Shown here piece after piece: positions 1 to 8,806 of a stretch of DNA of 11,535 bases. The first letter of the stretch is position 1. Every line of letters begins with the position of its first letter. Origin of the DNA: Sphingomonadaceae bacterium (GTDB lineage Bacteria; Pseudomonadota; Alphaproteobacteria; Sphingomonadales; Sphingomonadaceae). The stretch lies in contig JACFNY010000040.1 of the NCBI GenBank assembly GCA_019454625.1, positions 1 through 11,535 of the forward strand, written 5' to 3'. Made by a program: the position numbers and the translations under genes. The notes below the pieces were generated by a model that was given only the letters and a program-made list of their open reading frames with translations, was not told the DNA's origin and ran no database searches.

Positions 1-797
1 TCGGCGTCGGCATCGGCACAGCGGTCGCGGAAGGGTGCGCGCTCGCCGCGGGCCTCGTCGTCGTTTCGCGCCTGCTCGGCCCCGGCTGGTGGCGCAGGCA
101 GGCGCGCGGCGCGCTGTTCGCATGGGAACCGACGCGGCGGCTCCTCGCCGTCAACGTCGACATCATGATCCGCACGCTGGCTCTGCTCATCCTCATCAGC
201 TGGTTCGCCCGCTCCGGCGCAAGGCTCGGCGCGGTGCCGCTCGCCGCGAACCACATCCTCATGCAGTTCATCAGCGTCAGCGCCTTCGTGCTCGACGGCT
301 TCGCGTTCACGGCGGAGGCGCGCGTCGGCGCGGCGATCGGGGCCGGGTCGCGTGCGGCGTTCCTGCGCGCGGTGCGGCTCACCGGCGAGTTCTCGCTGGC
401 GGGCGGGCTCGTCTTCGCGGGCCTGATCGCGCTTTCCGGCGGCGCGCTCATCGACCTCGTCGCCGAGGATGCCGCCGTGCGCGCGCAGGCGCACGCCATG
501 CTGCCCTTCTGCGCGCTCGTGCCGCTCATCGGCGTGCCGAGCTGGCTGCTCGACGGCGTCTTCATCGGCGCGACGCGCGGCCGCGTGCTCCGCAATGCGG
601 GCGTGCTGGTGACGATCGCCTATCTCGCGACGGACTTTCTCCTGCGCGGTCTCGGCGACGTCGGCGTCTGGATCGCGCTGCTGGCGAGCTACGCCTACCG
701 CGCGCTCTCGCTCGGCGTCTGCCTGCCGCGCCTCGTGAAAAGCCTTGGCGAACCGGCCGCGCGTGATAGCAGGGGTGCAGCACAAGGCCGGGGGTAG
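1..797 (+). CDS. MATE family efflux transporter, DinF type (3' part)
   Basis: This is the C-terminal 264 codons of a membrane transporter; the reading frame is open from base 3 and the start lies outside the window. MATE proteins export drugs or metabolites across the inner membrane using a Na+ or H+ gradient. The visible part has several hydrophobic segments, including one after the NVDIMIRT motif, one around the AANHILMQF and LDGFAFTAEA motifs, and others near residues ending at GVPSWLLDGVFIGATRG. These motifs and their order are typical of the DinF branch of the MATE family rather than NorM, from recalled family patterns. The short C-terminal tail is Arg/Gly-rich and ends in TAG at 795-797. 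The next gene starts seven bases later, so the two may be co-transcribed, although no metabolic link is evident. Substrate is unknown. Confidence 0.88.
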   Translation, partial: GVGIGTAVAEGCALAAGLVVVSRLLGPGWWRRQARGALFAWEPTRRLLAVNVDIMIRTLALLILISWFARSGARLGAVPLAANHILMQFISVSAFVLDGFAFTAEARVGAAIGAGSRAAFLRAVRLTGEFSLAGGLVFAGLIALSGGALIDLVAEDAAVRAQAHAMLPFCALVPLIGVPSWLLDGVFIGATRGRVLRNAGVLVTIAYLATDFLLRGLGDVGVWIALLASYAYRALSLGVCLPRLVKSLGEPAARDSRGAAQGRG

Positions 798-804
798 CGT
801 CATC

Positions 805-1959
805 ATGTCCGATCCGTCGTTTCCGGAAATCAGGGATGCCGTGCGGCGGCTCTGCGCGGACTTTCCCGGCGAATACTGGCAGCGGCACGACCGCGCGCGC
901 ACCTATCCGGTCGAGTTCGTCGAAGCGCTGACGCGCGCGGGCTTCCTCTCCGTACTGATCCCGGAGGACTACGGCGGCTCCGGGCTCGGGCTCGGCGCGG
1001 CGTCGGCGATCCTCGAGGAAATCCACCGCGCGGGCTGCAACGGCGGCGCCTGTCATGCGCAGATGTACACGATGGGCACGATCCTGAAGCACGGCTCGGC
1101 CACGCAGAAGCAGCGCTACCTGCCTGCCGTCGCCTCCGGGGCGCTCCGCCTGCAGGCGTTCGGCGTCACCGAGCCGGGCGCGGGCACGGACACGACGCGC
1201 ATCGGCACCTTCGCACGCCGCGACGGCGACAGGTACATCGTGAACGGCCAGAAGATCTGGATCAGCCGCGCCGAGCACTCCGATCTCATGGTGCTGCTGG
1301 TGCGGACCGCGCCGCGCGAGGCCGTCGCCAAGCCCTCGGACGGCATGAGCGTCCTCATCGTCGACATCCGCGAGGCGGTGAAGAACGGCCTCACCATCCG
1401 CCCGGTGCGCACGATGCTCAACCACGCGACGACCGAGCTGTTCTTCGACGATGTCGCCGTTCCGGCCGAGAACCTGATCGGCGAGGAAGGGCAAGGCTTC
1501 CGCTACATCCTTTCCGGCATGAACGCCGAGCGCATCCTCATCGCCTCCGAGTGTATCGGCGACGGCCGCTTCTTCATCGACCGTGCCGCCGCCTATGCGA
1601 AGCAGCGCAGCGTGTTCGGCCGCGCCATCGGCGAAAATCAGGGCGTGCAGTTCCCGATCGCGCGGGCCTATGTCGAGGTCGCCGCCGCGGCGGAAATGGT
1701 AAACAGGGCGGCCGCACTGTTCGACGCGGGCGCGGACTGCGGCACCGAGGCGAACATGGCGAAGCTGCTCGCCTCCGAAGCCTCATGGCGCGCCGCCGAC
1801 ATGTGCCTCCAGACGCACGGCGGCTTCGGCTTCGCCGAGGAATACGACATCGAGCGCAAGTTCCGCGAAACCCGCCTCTATCAGGTCGCGCCGATCTCGA
1901 CGAACCTCATCCTCAGCCACGTGGCGACACACGCGCTGGGATTGCCGAAGTCGTTCTGA
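805..1959 (+). CDS. Acyl-CoA dehydrogenase (FAD-dependent, IVD/LCAD-like catalytic base)
   Basis: The product is a 384-residue flavoprotein that introduces the alpha,beta double bond into an acyl-CoA and passes electrons to ETF. It has the usual all-alpha N-terminal domain, the beta domain with the first family signature GVTEPGAGTD, and a C-terminal helical domain with the second signature region QTHGGFGFAEEYDIER. At the position where medium-chain enzymes carry the catalytic Glu, the sequence reads YQVAPIST, with Pro363 instead. A Glu at residue 242 in NAERIL aligns with the alternative base position used by isovaleryl-CoA and long-chain enzymes. I chose ATG 805 because the in-frame upstream ATG at 745 lies inside the MATE gene and adds residues unlike the family; a G-rich stretch at 791-794 may serve as ribosome site. 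The substrate is not determined. A branched or short-chain acyl-CoA is plausible given the BCAA genes nearby. Confidence 0.9.
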   Translation: MSDPSFPEIRDAVRRLCADFPGEYWQRHDRARTYPVEFVEALTRAGFLSVLIPEDYGGSGLGLGAASAILEEIHRAGCNGGACHAQMYTMGTILKHGSATQKQRYLPAVASGALRLQAFGVTEPGAGTDTTRIGTFARRDGDRYIVNGQKIWISRAEHSDLMVLLVRTAPREAVAKPSDGMSVLIVDIREAVKNGLTIRPVRTMLNHATTELFFDDVAVPAENLIGEEGQGFRYILSGMNAERILIASECIGDGRFFIDRAAAYAKQRSVFGRAIGENQGVQFPIARAYVEVAAAAEMVNRAAALFDAGADCGTEANMAKLLASEASWRAADMCLQTHGGFGFAEEYDIERKFRETRLYQVAPISTNLILSHVATHALGLPKSF

Positions 1960-1980
1960 CGAAGAATTGGCCGGCGTCCC

Positions 1981-2793
1981 CTATTTCAGCAGCTTCTTCT
2001 CGCTCCATTCGACGAAATCCCTGCCGAACGCATCGCGCAGTTCGGCCTGCGCCTTTTCGACCATGTCCGGAGATTTCGGCGGAAAGTCCTCCAGCGGATT
2101 CTTCACCGCGCCGGACGACACCCGGGGTGCCCCGCCGCCTGAATAATCGCGGAAAAGGGTGCCGACGAAGAGGTTGCTGCCGTACATCATGGCCTTGTGA
2201 TAAAAGACGTTCAGGATGAGGAATTCCGCGTAGCAGGGAGCCTTCGAATCGGTAAGGCGCTCGCCGGATTTGATTTTGGCGTTGATCACCTTCACCTTGG
2301 CCTTGAGTTCCGGATTCCCCTTCAGGTCCTCGTTGAAAGGCGTGGGCTCCTGGACGATCACCCGGTAGTCCTGCTTCCCCAATACCGTCCGGTATCCGAC
2401 CTTCTCGAGTTCCGCGAGCTGAATCTCCGGGCCGAGATAGTCCCGCATGAGATCCTTCACCGATTTCACCCGGTTCTCGTGCGCCGCCTCGTCCACCAGT
2501 GCGCCGACGATCCCGAAGCCGGAGAGCAGCCCCGAATTGAAGCCGATATAGTTGTTGGTCGGCCAGACATGCAGTTCGCAGCCGCTGTCCTGCACCGCAG
2601 CATCGGGCGCACTCTCGGGAGCCGGAACCGCCTGCGACGATTCCGCGATGCTTGACGGTGTCGCCTCTGCTTCCGGCCCGGCGATTGTTCCGTCAGGCGC
2701 CGCACCCTCGCTTTCAGCAGGCTGAGCACCGAGCGGAAAAGACACAGAAGATGTCACGGCCAGAATGGCCGCAATGCGCCCCAGAACATTCAT
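1981..2793 (-). CDS. Secreted protein of unknown function
   Basis: I do not recognise this 270-residue protein. It starts with a signal peptide: Arg6, a hydrophobic core from about residue 7 to 21, and a likely cleavage after LGA near residue 23. No lipobox cysteine is seen. Residues 24 to about 71 are a low-complexity linker rich in Ala, Pro, Glu and Ser. From Cys72 a folded domain begins with CELHVWPTNNYIGFNSG and a Gly-rich hydrophobic stretch (GLLSGFGIVGALVD, residues 88-101). A second cysteine is at 187, so one disulfide is possible in the periplasm. The C-terminal part is charged and probably helical. ATG 2793 has a strong GGGGGG ribosome site about seven bases upstream. The gene lies 60 bases downstream of the Lrp-type regulator on the same strand and may share its transcript. 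Base use looks less GC-biased than its neighbours (impression, not calculated). Confidence 0.8.
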   Translation of the reverse strand: MNVLGRIAAILAVTSSVSFPLGAQPAESEGAAPDGTIAGPEAEATPSSIAESSQAVPAPESAPDAAVQDSGCELHVWPTNNYIGFNSGLLSGFGIVGALVDEAAHENRVKSVKDLMRDYLGPEIQLAELEKVGYRTVLGKQDYRVIVQEPTPFNEDLKGNPELKAKVKVINAKIKSGERLTDSKAPCYAEFLILNVFYHKAMMYGSNLFVGTLFRDYSGGGAPRVSSGAVKNPLEDFPPKSPDMVEKAQAELRDAFGRDFVEWSEKKLLK

Positions 2794-2853
2794 GTTTTGC
2801 CCCCCAAGAAAGAGGCGGACGGTATGCCACGATGCGGGGGCGCCGCAAGAGGC

Positions 2854-3339
2854 CTACGCCGCCCCCTCGCTTTCCAGAATCGGCAGCTCCGTCGTCGATT
2901 TGATCTCGGACAGCGCCACCATCGAGTGCACCTCCTGCACGCCGGGAAGCTGGGAGAGCTTCTCGAAGAAGAAGCGTTCGTAGGTTTCGATGTCGCGCGT
3001 CACGATGCGCAGCATGAAGTCGACCGGGCCCAGCAGCACGAAGCAGTCGAGCACTTCGGGAAACTCGCGGATCGCGTCCGAGAATTCGTGGAGGTTGGAG
3101 CGGCCGTGGCGGGTGAGCTTCACCTGCGCGAACACCTGCGTGTTGAGGCCCATCTTGCGCCGGTCTAGCAGGCTCACCTGCCCCTTGATGTAGCCGGCCT
3201 CCTTCAGCCGCTGGATGCGCCGCCAGCAGGGCGCCTGCGACAGCCCGACCTCCTCCGCGATCTCGGTCGTCGGCCGCGACGAATCCTTCTGCAGGATGGC
3301 GAGGATCCTGCGCTCGAACGGGTCCAACTCTTCCAGCAT
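2854..3339 (-). CDS. Lrp/AsnC family regulator, probable BkdR-like controller of the BCAA operon
   Basis: The 161-residue product has the normal length and build of an Lrp/AsnC regulator. An N-terminal helix-turn-helix (about residues 5-50, with TTEIAEEVGLSQAPCWRRI as the recognition unit) is followed by a RAM ligand-binding and oligomerisation domain (about 65-150). Proteins of this family bind DNA as dimers or octamers and sense amino acids. The gene is divergent from the branched-chain amino acid operon across 120 bases. In Pseudomonas putida the Lrp homologue BkdR, next to the bkd operon, activates it in response to branched-chain amino acids. By analogy this protein probably controls the operon at 3460-7974 and perhaps itself. 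The start ATG at 3339 has only a weak ribosome site (GGAATAGGT). Family assignment is firm; the target and the effector are inferred from position. Confidence 0.9.
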   Translation of the reverse strand: MLEELDPFERRILAILQKDSSRPTTEIAEEVGLSQAPCWRRIQRLKEAGYIKGQVSLLDRRKMGLNTQVFAQVKLTRHGRSNLHEFSDAIREFPEVLDCFVLLGPVDFMLRIVTRDIETYERFFFEKLSQLPGVQEVHSMVALSEIKSTTELPILESEGAA

Positions 3340-3459
3340 TACCTATTCCGTTAATACCACAAAGTCGAATAACTCATTCCTTATACAGCCTATCATTCAC
3401 ATACGAGCAATTTTTATCAGCCGCCCCCGTGATACGCTGTTGCGCGAAAGGGAGGTCCG
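3340..3459. promoter_or_regulatory. Divergent control region between the Lrp-type regulator and the BCAA operon
   Basis: This 120-base stretch is clearly more AT-rich than the genes around it and must hold promoters in both directions. It contains an inverted repeat GAATaactcATTC (3367-3379). A related motif recurs as CATTCCTTATAC (3375-3386), CATTCACATAC (3394-3404) and, more loosely, TATTCCGTTAATAC (3344-3357). The first two are offset by 19 bases, close to two helical turns, as expected for several Lrp-type dimers on one DNA face. The ribosome site GGGAGG (3450-3455) precedes ATG 3460. I cannot place -35/-10 elements with confidence. Operator function is inference. Confidence 0.5.
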
Positions 3460-5762
<2,303 letters not shown>

Positions 5763-5766
5763 CGCC

Positions 5767-6780
5767 GTGGCGACGATGAACATGATCGAGGCGCTGAACA
5801 GCGCGATGGACGTGGCGCTGACGCGCGACCCCGCCGTCACCATCTTCGGGCAGGATGTCGGCTATTTCGGCGGCGTGTTCCGCGCGACGGACGGCCTGCA
5901 ACGGAAGCACGGCCTCACCCGCGTGTTCGACGCGCCGATCTCCGAGGGCGGCATCGTCGCGGTGGCGATCGGCATGGGCGCCTACGGCAAGCGGCCGGTC
6001 GTCGAGGTGCAGTTCGCCGACTACATCTACCCCGCCACCGACCAGCTCATCTCGGAAGCCGCGCGGATGCGATACCGCACGGGCGGCGAGTGGTGGTCGC
6101 CGATCACCGTGCGCAGCCCCTACGGCGGCGGCATCTACGGCGGGCAGACGCACAGCCAGAGCCCGGAAGGCATCTTCACGCACGTCGCGGGCCTGAAGAC
6201 GGTGATCCCGTCCAATCCCTACGACGCCAAGGGGCTGCTGATCGCCGCGATCGAGGACGACGACCCCGTGCTCTTCTTCGAGCCCAAGCGCCTCTACAAC
6301 GGCCCGTTCGACGGGCATCACGACCGTCCGGTGGAGCCGTGGTCCAAGCACCCGGCGAGCGAGGTGCCGGAAGGGCACTATGTCGTGCCGCTCGGCAAGG
6401 CGAACATCGTGCGCCCCGGAAATGCCGTCACCGTGCTCGCCTACGGCACGATGGTGCACGTCGCGCTCACGGCCGCCGAAGAGACCGGTATCGACGCGGA
6501 GGTCATCGACCTGCGCACGCTGATGCCGCTCGATCTCGAAACCATCACGCAGTCGGTGAGCCGCACCGGCCGCTGCGTCGTCGTCCACGAGGCGACGCGT
6601 ACCTGCGGTTTCGGCGCGGAACTCGCCGCGCTGGTGCAGGAGCACTGCTTCTTCGATCTCGAAGCGCCGATCGAGCGCGTCACCGGCTGGGACACGCCTT
6701 ATCCCCATGCCTTCGAATGGGAATATTTCCCCGGCCCGAAGCGTGTCGGCGATGCGCTCCGGCGCGCGATGGAGGCCTGA
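5767..6780 (+). CDS. bkdA2: Branched-chain 2-oxoacid dehydrogenase E1 component, beta subunit
   Basis: The 337-residue beta subunit completes the alpha2beta2 E1 enzyme. Its transketolase-like pyrimidine-binding domain (about residues 4-180) includes FGQDVGYFGGVFR, and DAPISE with Glu60, the glutamate that contacts the ThDP aminopyrimidine ring. GGQTHSQSPE contains the conserved His129. The C-terminal domain (about 205-330) has the VIDLRTLMPLD motif and VVHEATRTCGFGAEL. The ending ERVTGWDTPYPHAFEWEYFPG is very like Pseudomonas BkdA2. The start codon is GTG 5767, with a G-rich ribosome site overlapping the end of the previous gene; ATG 5776 is a possible alternative that would remove three residues. 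Tight spacing on both sides indicates translational coupling and equal supply of subunits. Confidence 0.95.
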   Translation: MATMNMIEALNSAMDVALTRDPAVTIFGQDVGYFGGVFRATDGLQRKHGLTRVFDAPISEGGIVAVAIGMGAYGKRPVVEVQFADYIYPATDQLISEAARMRYRTGGEWWSPITVRSPYGGGIYGGQTHSQSPEGIFTHVAGLKTVIPSNPYDAKGLLIAAIEDDDPVLFFEPKRLYNGPFDGHHDRPVEPWSKHPASEVPEGHYVVPLGKANIVRPGNAVTVLAYGTMVHVALTAAEETGIDAEVIDLRTLMPLDLETITQSVSRTGRCVVVHEATRTCGFGAELAALVQEHCFFDLEAPIERVTGWDTPYPHAFEWEYFPGPKRVGDALRRAMEA

Positions 6781-6786
6781 GGCGCG

Positions 6787-7974
6787 ATGGCGAACTACGT
6801 CTTCAAGCTGCCCGACATCGGCGAGGGCATCGCCGAGGCCGAACTCGTCCAGTGGTACGTGAAGCCCGGCGACGCGGTCGCGGAGGACCAGCCGCTCGCC
6901 GACGTGATGACCGACAAGGCGACCGTCGAACTCACCTCGCCGGTTTCGGGAACCGTCGTCGCGATCCACGGCGAGGTCGGACAGCTCCGGCAGATCGGTT
7001 CGGCGCTCGTCGAATTCGCGCTCGAAGGCGAAGCGCCTGCCGAACCCGTGGAGGAAACGGCTCCCGCTCCGGCCCCTGCCGAAACGTCGCCCCCTGCCCC
7101 TGCGCCCGCGGCATCGCGCCCGAAAGCCTCGCCGCTGGTCCGCCGCCTCGCGAAGCAGGCCGGTGTCGCGCTGGAGGACGTGAAGGGCTCCGGCCCTTAC
7201 GGCCGCATCCGCCGCCCGGATTTCGAGGCGCATGTCGCGGCCTTGCGGCAGCCGCAGGCCGCGACCGTTGCCACCGACGAATTCACCGAGGTGAAGCTCG
7301 TCGGCCTACGCCGCAAAATCGCCGAGAAGATGGAGCTCTCCGCGCGGCGCATCCCGCATTTCGCCTATGTCGAGGAGGTCGATCTCACCGCGCTCGAAGC
7401 GGCGCGCGCCGAACTCAATGCGCGCTACGGAAACGCGCGACCGAAATTGACGTTGCTGCCGTTCTTCATCCAGGCGCTCGTCCGCGTGCTGCCGGAGTTC
7501 CCGCAGATCAACGCGACCTACGACGACGAGGCCGGCATCGTCCGCCGCTACGCGCCCGTCCACGCGGGCATCGCGACGCAGACCGACAATGGCCTCATCG
7601 TGCCCGTCGTGCGGAACGCCGAAAGCCTCGGCCTCTGGGACCTCGCCGCGGAGATCGCCCGCCTCGCCGCCGCCGCGCGCGACGGCACCGCGCGCCGCGA
7701 GGAGCTATCCGGCTCCACGATCACCATCACCAGCCTCGGCACGCTCGGCGGAATCGCGACGACGCCGGTCATCAACCACCCGGAGGTGGCGATCATCGGC
7801 CCGAACCGCCTCGTCGAGCGCCCGGTCGTGCGCGGCGGCGCGATCGAGATTCGCAAGATGATGAACGTCTCCTCGTCGTTCGACCACCGCGTGGTCGACG
7901 GCTACGACGCGGCGCGCTTCATCGGCGAGGTGAAGGCGCTGCTCGAAGCGCCGACGCTGCTGCTGGCGCGCTAA
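6787..7974 (+). CDS. bkdB: Branched-chain 2-oxoacid dehydrogenase E2, dihydrolipoamide acyltransferase
   Basis: This 395-residue protein is the core of the complex and moves the branched acyl group from lipoate to CoA. It has one N-terminal lipoyl domain (about 1-80) with the lipoylated lysine in VMTDKATVE (Lys44). A flexible Ala/Pro/Glu linker follows (about 84-115). The peripheral subunit-binding domain (about 118-155, SPLVRRLAKQAGVALEDVKG and YGRIRRPDF) docks E1 or E3. The catalytic domain (about 170-395) ends with the active-site motif HRVVDG, His367 and Asp371. The ATG is six bases after the E1-beta stop, with GGAGG at 6771-6775. No E3 gene follows: the next genes run in the opposite direction. 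Because the E3-docking domain is intact, a lipoamide dehydrogenase encoded elsewhere is presumably shared. Specificity for branched substrates is inferred from the E1 genes. Confidence 0.94.
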   Translation: MANYVFKLPDIGEGIAEAELVQWYVKPGDAVAEDQPLADVMTDKATVELTSPVSGTVVAIHGEVGQLRQIGSALVEFALEGEAPAEPVEETAPAPAPAETSPPAPAPAASRPKASPLVRRLAKQAGVALEDVKGSGPYGRIRRPDFEAHVAALRQPQAATVATDEFTEVKLVGLRRKIAEKMELSARRIPHFAYVEEVDLTALEAARAELNARYGNARPKLTLLPFFIQALVRVLPEFPQINATYDDEAGIVRRYAPVHAGIATQTDNGLIVPVVRNAESLGLWDLAAEIARLAAAARDGTARREELSGSTITITSLGTLGGIATTPVINHPEVAIIGPNRLVERPVVRGGAIEIRKMMNVSSSFDHRVVDGYDAARFIGEVKALLEAPTLLLAR

Positions 7975-7975
7975 G

Positions 7976-8021
7976 GCATCGTGCGGAAAAGTGGGAACCG
8001 GTTTTCCGCGAAAAACGATGC
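7976..8021. repeat. Nested hairpin, first module of a composite intergenic element
   Basis: An outer pair GCATCGT (7976-7982) and ACGATGC (8015-8021) is a perfect inverted match. Directly inside the left arm lies GCGGAAAA (7983-7990), which pairs perfectly with TTTTCCGC (8002-8009). The 11-base centre contains AACCGGTT (7996-8003, overlapping the arm). A bulge GAAAA (8010-8014) lies between the two right arms. It begins two bases after the E2 stop codon. From memory, near-identical GCGGAAAA...GGAACCGGTTTTCCGC units occur in many alphaproteobacterial intergenic regions as mosaic repeats. That dispersal cannot be tested from this single copy. Confidence 0.65.
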
Positions 8022-8038
8022 GACCACAAACAGGCAGA

Positions 8039-8072
8039 GCAAGCTGTGCAATTCCGGAATCGCACAGCTTGC
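8039..8072. terminator. Long near-perfect hairpin between convergent genes, possible bidirectional terminator
   Basis: GCAAGCTGTGC (8039-8049) pairs perfectly with GCACAGCTTGC (8062-8072). The ten bases inside, ATTCCGGAAT (8051-8060), are themselves a perfect palindrome, so the whole 34 bases fold with a single A/C mismatch. It lies eight bases beyond the stop of the cyclophilin gene and closes the BCAA operon on the other side. Position suits a transcription end or an RNA-stabilising hairpin for both strands. No U-run follows on either side, so intrinsic termination is uncertain. With the hairpin at 7976-8021 it looks like one composite repeat joined by a 17-base linker. Confidence 0.55.
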
Positions 8073-8080
8073 GATGACCC

Positions 8081-8752
8081 CTACTGCGCCCGGCGGGCGG
8101 TCAGAATCCGCACGGGGCCGGCGATCATCTGGCCCTTCATCGCGCCTTCGCCGAGCGTCGGCGAGGTCGGCGCATTCATGATCCTGCGCACCGTGTCCAT
8201 GCCCTCGACGACATGGCCGAACACGGCGAAGCCGAGATTGTCGCCGGGCTTCGACGGGTCCGCGTTCAGCGATTCGAGTGCGCCGATGGTGATGAAGAAA
8301 TCGCCGGCCGCGCTTCCCGGTGCACCCCGCGCCATCGAGACCGCGCCGTCGGTGTGCGAAAGCCCGGTCTTCGTCGTCGGCTCGTGCGCGATCGGCGGCA
8401 GCATCGCCTTGAGGTTGCCCTGCGTGCCGCCCTGGATGAGTCCGTAGCTGCCGTCGTCCGAAACTTTCAGCGCGCGGTAGAAGGCCGTGCCGTCAAACCG
8501 CTTCTGATCGACGTAGCGCAGGAAGTTCGCGGTCGTCAGCGGCGCGCGCTCCTTTTCCAGGGCCAGCACGATCGGCCCCTCGCTGGTCGTGATCGCGACG
8601 CGCACGGTCTCGTAGACCTTTTCCGGCACGGGCGGCGGCGCAGGCGGCGTTTCGGCGGGTGTCGCGGAGGTCTGCGGCTCGCTCTGTGCGAGCGAGGGCA
8701 TGGCGACGGCAACGGCGAGCAGAGCGGTGCAAAGGGCGGTCAGGCGAATCAT
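8081..8752 (-). CDS. Periplasmic peptidylprolyl isomerase, cyclophilin type
   Basis: The 223-residue protein speeds cis-trans isomerisation of prolyl bonds during folding of exported proteins. A signal peptide is clear (MIRLTALCTALLAVAVAMPSLAQ, cleavage probably after SLA). A short Pro/Ala-rich linker leads to a single cyclophilin domain (about residues 45-220) opening with VRVAITTSEGPIVLALEKE. The key regions are visible: FYRALK with the catalytic Arg, IQGGTQG, SMARGAPGSAAGDFFITIG, and the VFGHVVEGMD segment. The tryptophan of cyclosporin-sensitive cyclophilins is not evident, as is common in bacteria. ATG 8752 gives a textbook signal peptide but has no good ribosome site. A strong site at 8800-8806 would instead favour TTG 8794 or GTG 8800, which lengthen the n-region by 14 to 16 residues. 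It sits just downstream of the ferredoxin-NADP reductase on the same strand, probably in one transcript. Confidence 0.88.
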   Translation of the reverse strand: MIRLTALCTALLAVAVAMPSLAQSEPQTSATPAETPPAPPPVPEKVYETVRVAITTSEGPIVLALEKERAPLTTANFLRYVDQKRFDGTAFYRALKVSDDGSYGLIQGGTQGNLKAMLPPIAHEPTTKTGLSHTDGAVSMARGAPGSAAGDFFITIGALESLNADPSKPGDNLGFAVFGHVVEGMDTVRRIMNAPTSPTLGEGAMKGQMIAGPVRILTARRAQ

Positions 8753-8799
8753 GGCGGCAAGGTTAGTGCGGCTTGCCGTTCGGCGGAATCGCAAAACCA

Positions 8800-8806
8800 C
8801 CTCCCC
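8800..8806 (-). promoter_or_regulatory. Strong ribosome binding site for the cyclophilin gene, next to the fpr stop
   Basis: Read on the minus strand, the reductase stop TGA (8809-8807) is followed at once by GGGGAGG. A TTG codon (8794-8792), in frame with the cyclophilin gene, lies five bases beyond. This arrangement suggests coupled translation and a start upstream of ATG 8752. The GTG at 8800 overlaps the site itself and is an unlikely start. Confidence 0.5.

Noticed and set aside
745..804. In-frame upstream start for the acyl-CoA dehydrogenase
   Set aside because: It lies within the MATE coding region and adds 20 residues not seen in the family; ATG 805 gives the usual N-terminus.
2794..2853. 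Possible terminator between the Lrp-type gene and the secreted protein gene
   Set aside because: Only a four-base arm (GCGG/CCGC) with a short loop is present and no U-run, too weak to call.
6090..8447. Plus-strand open frame of 785 codons in a second frame
   Set aside because: It runs out of frame through E1-beta and E2, then antisense through the cyclophilin; the composition is Arg-rich and it has no domain, so it is a GC artefact.
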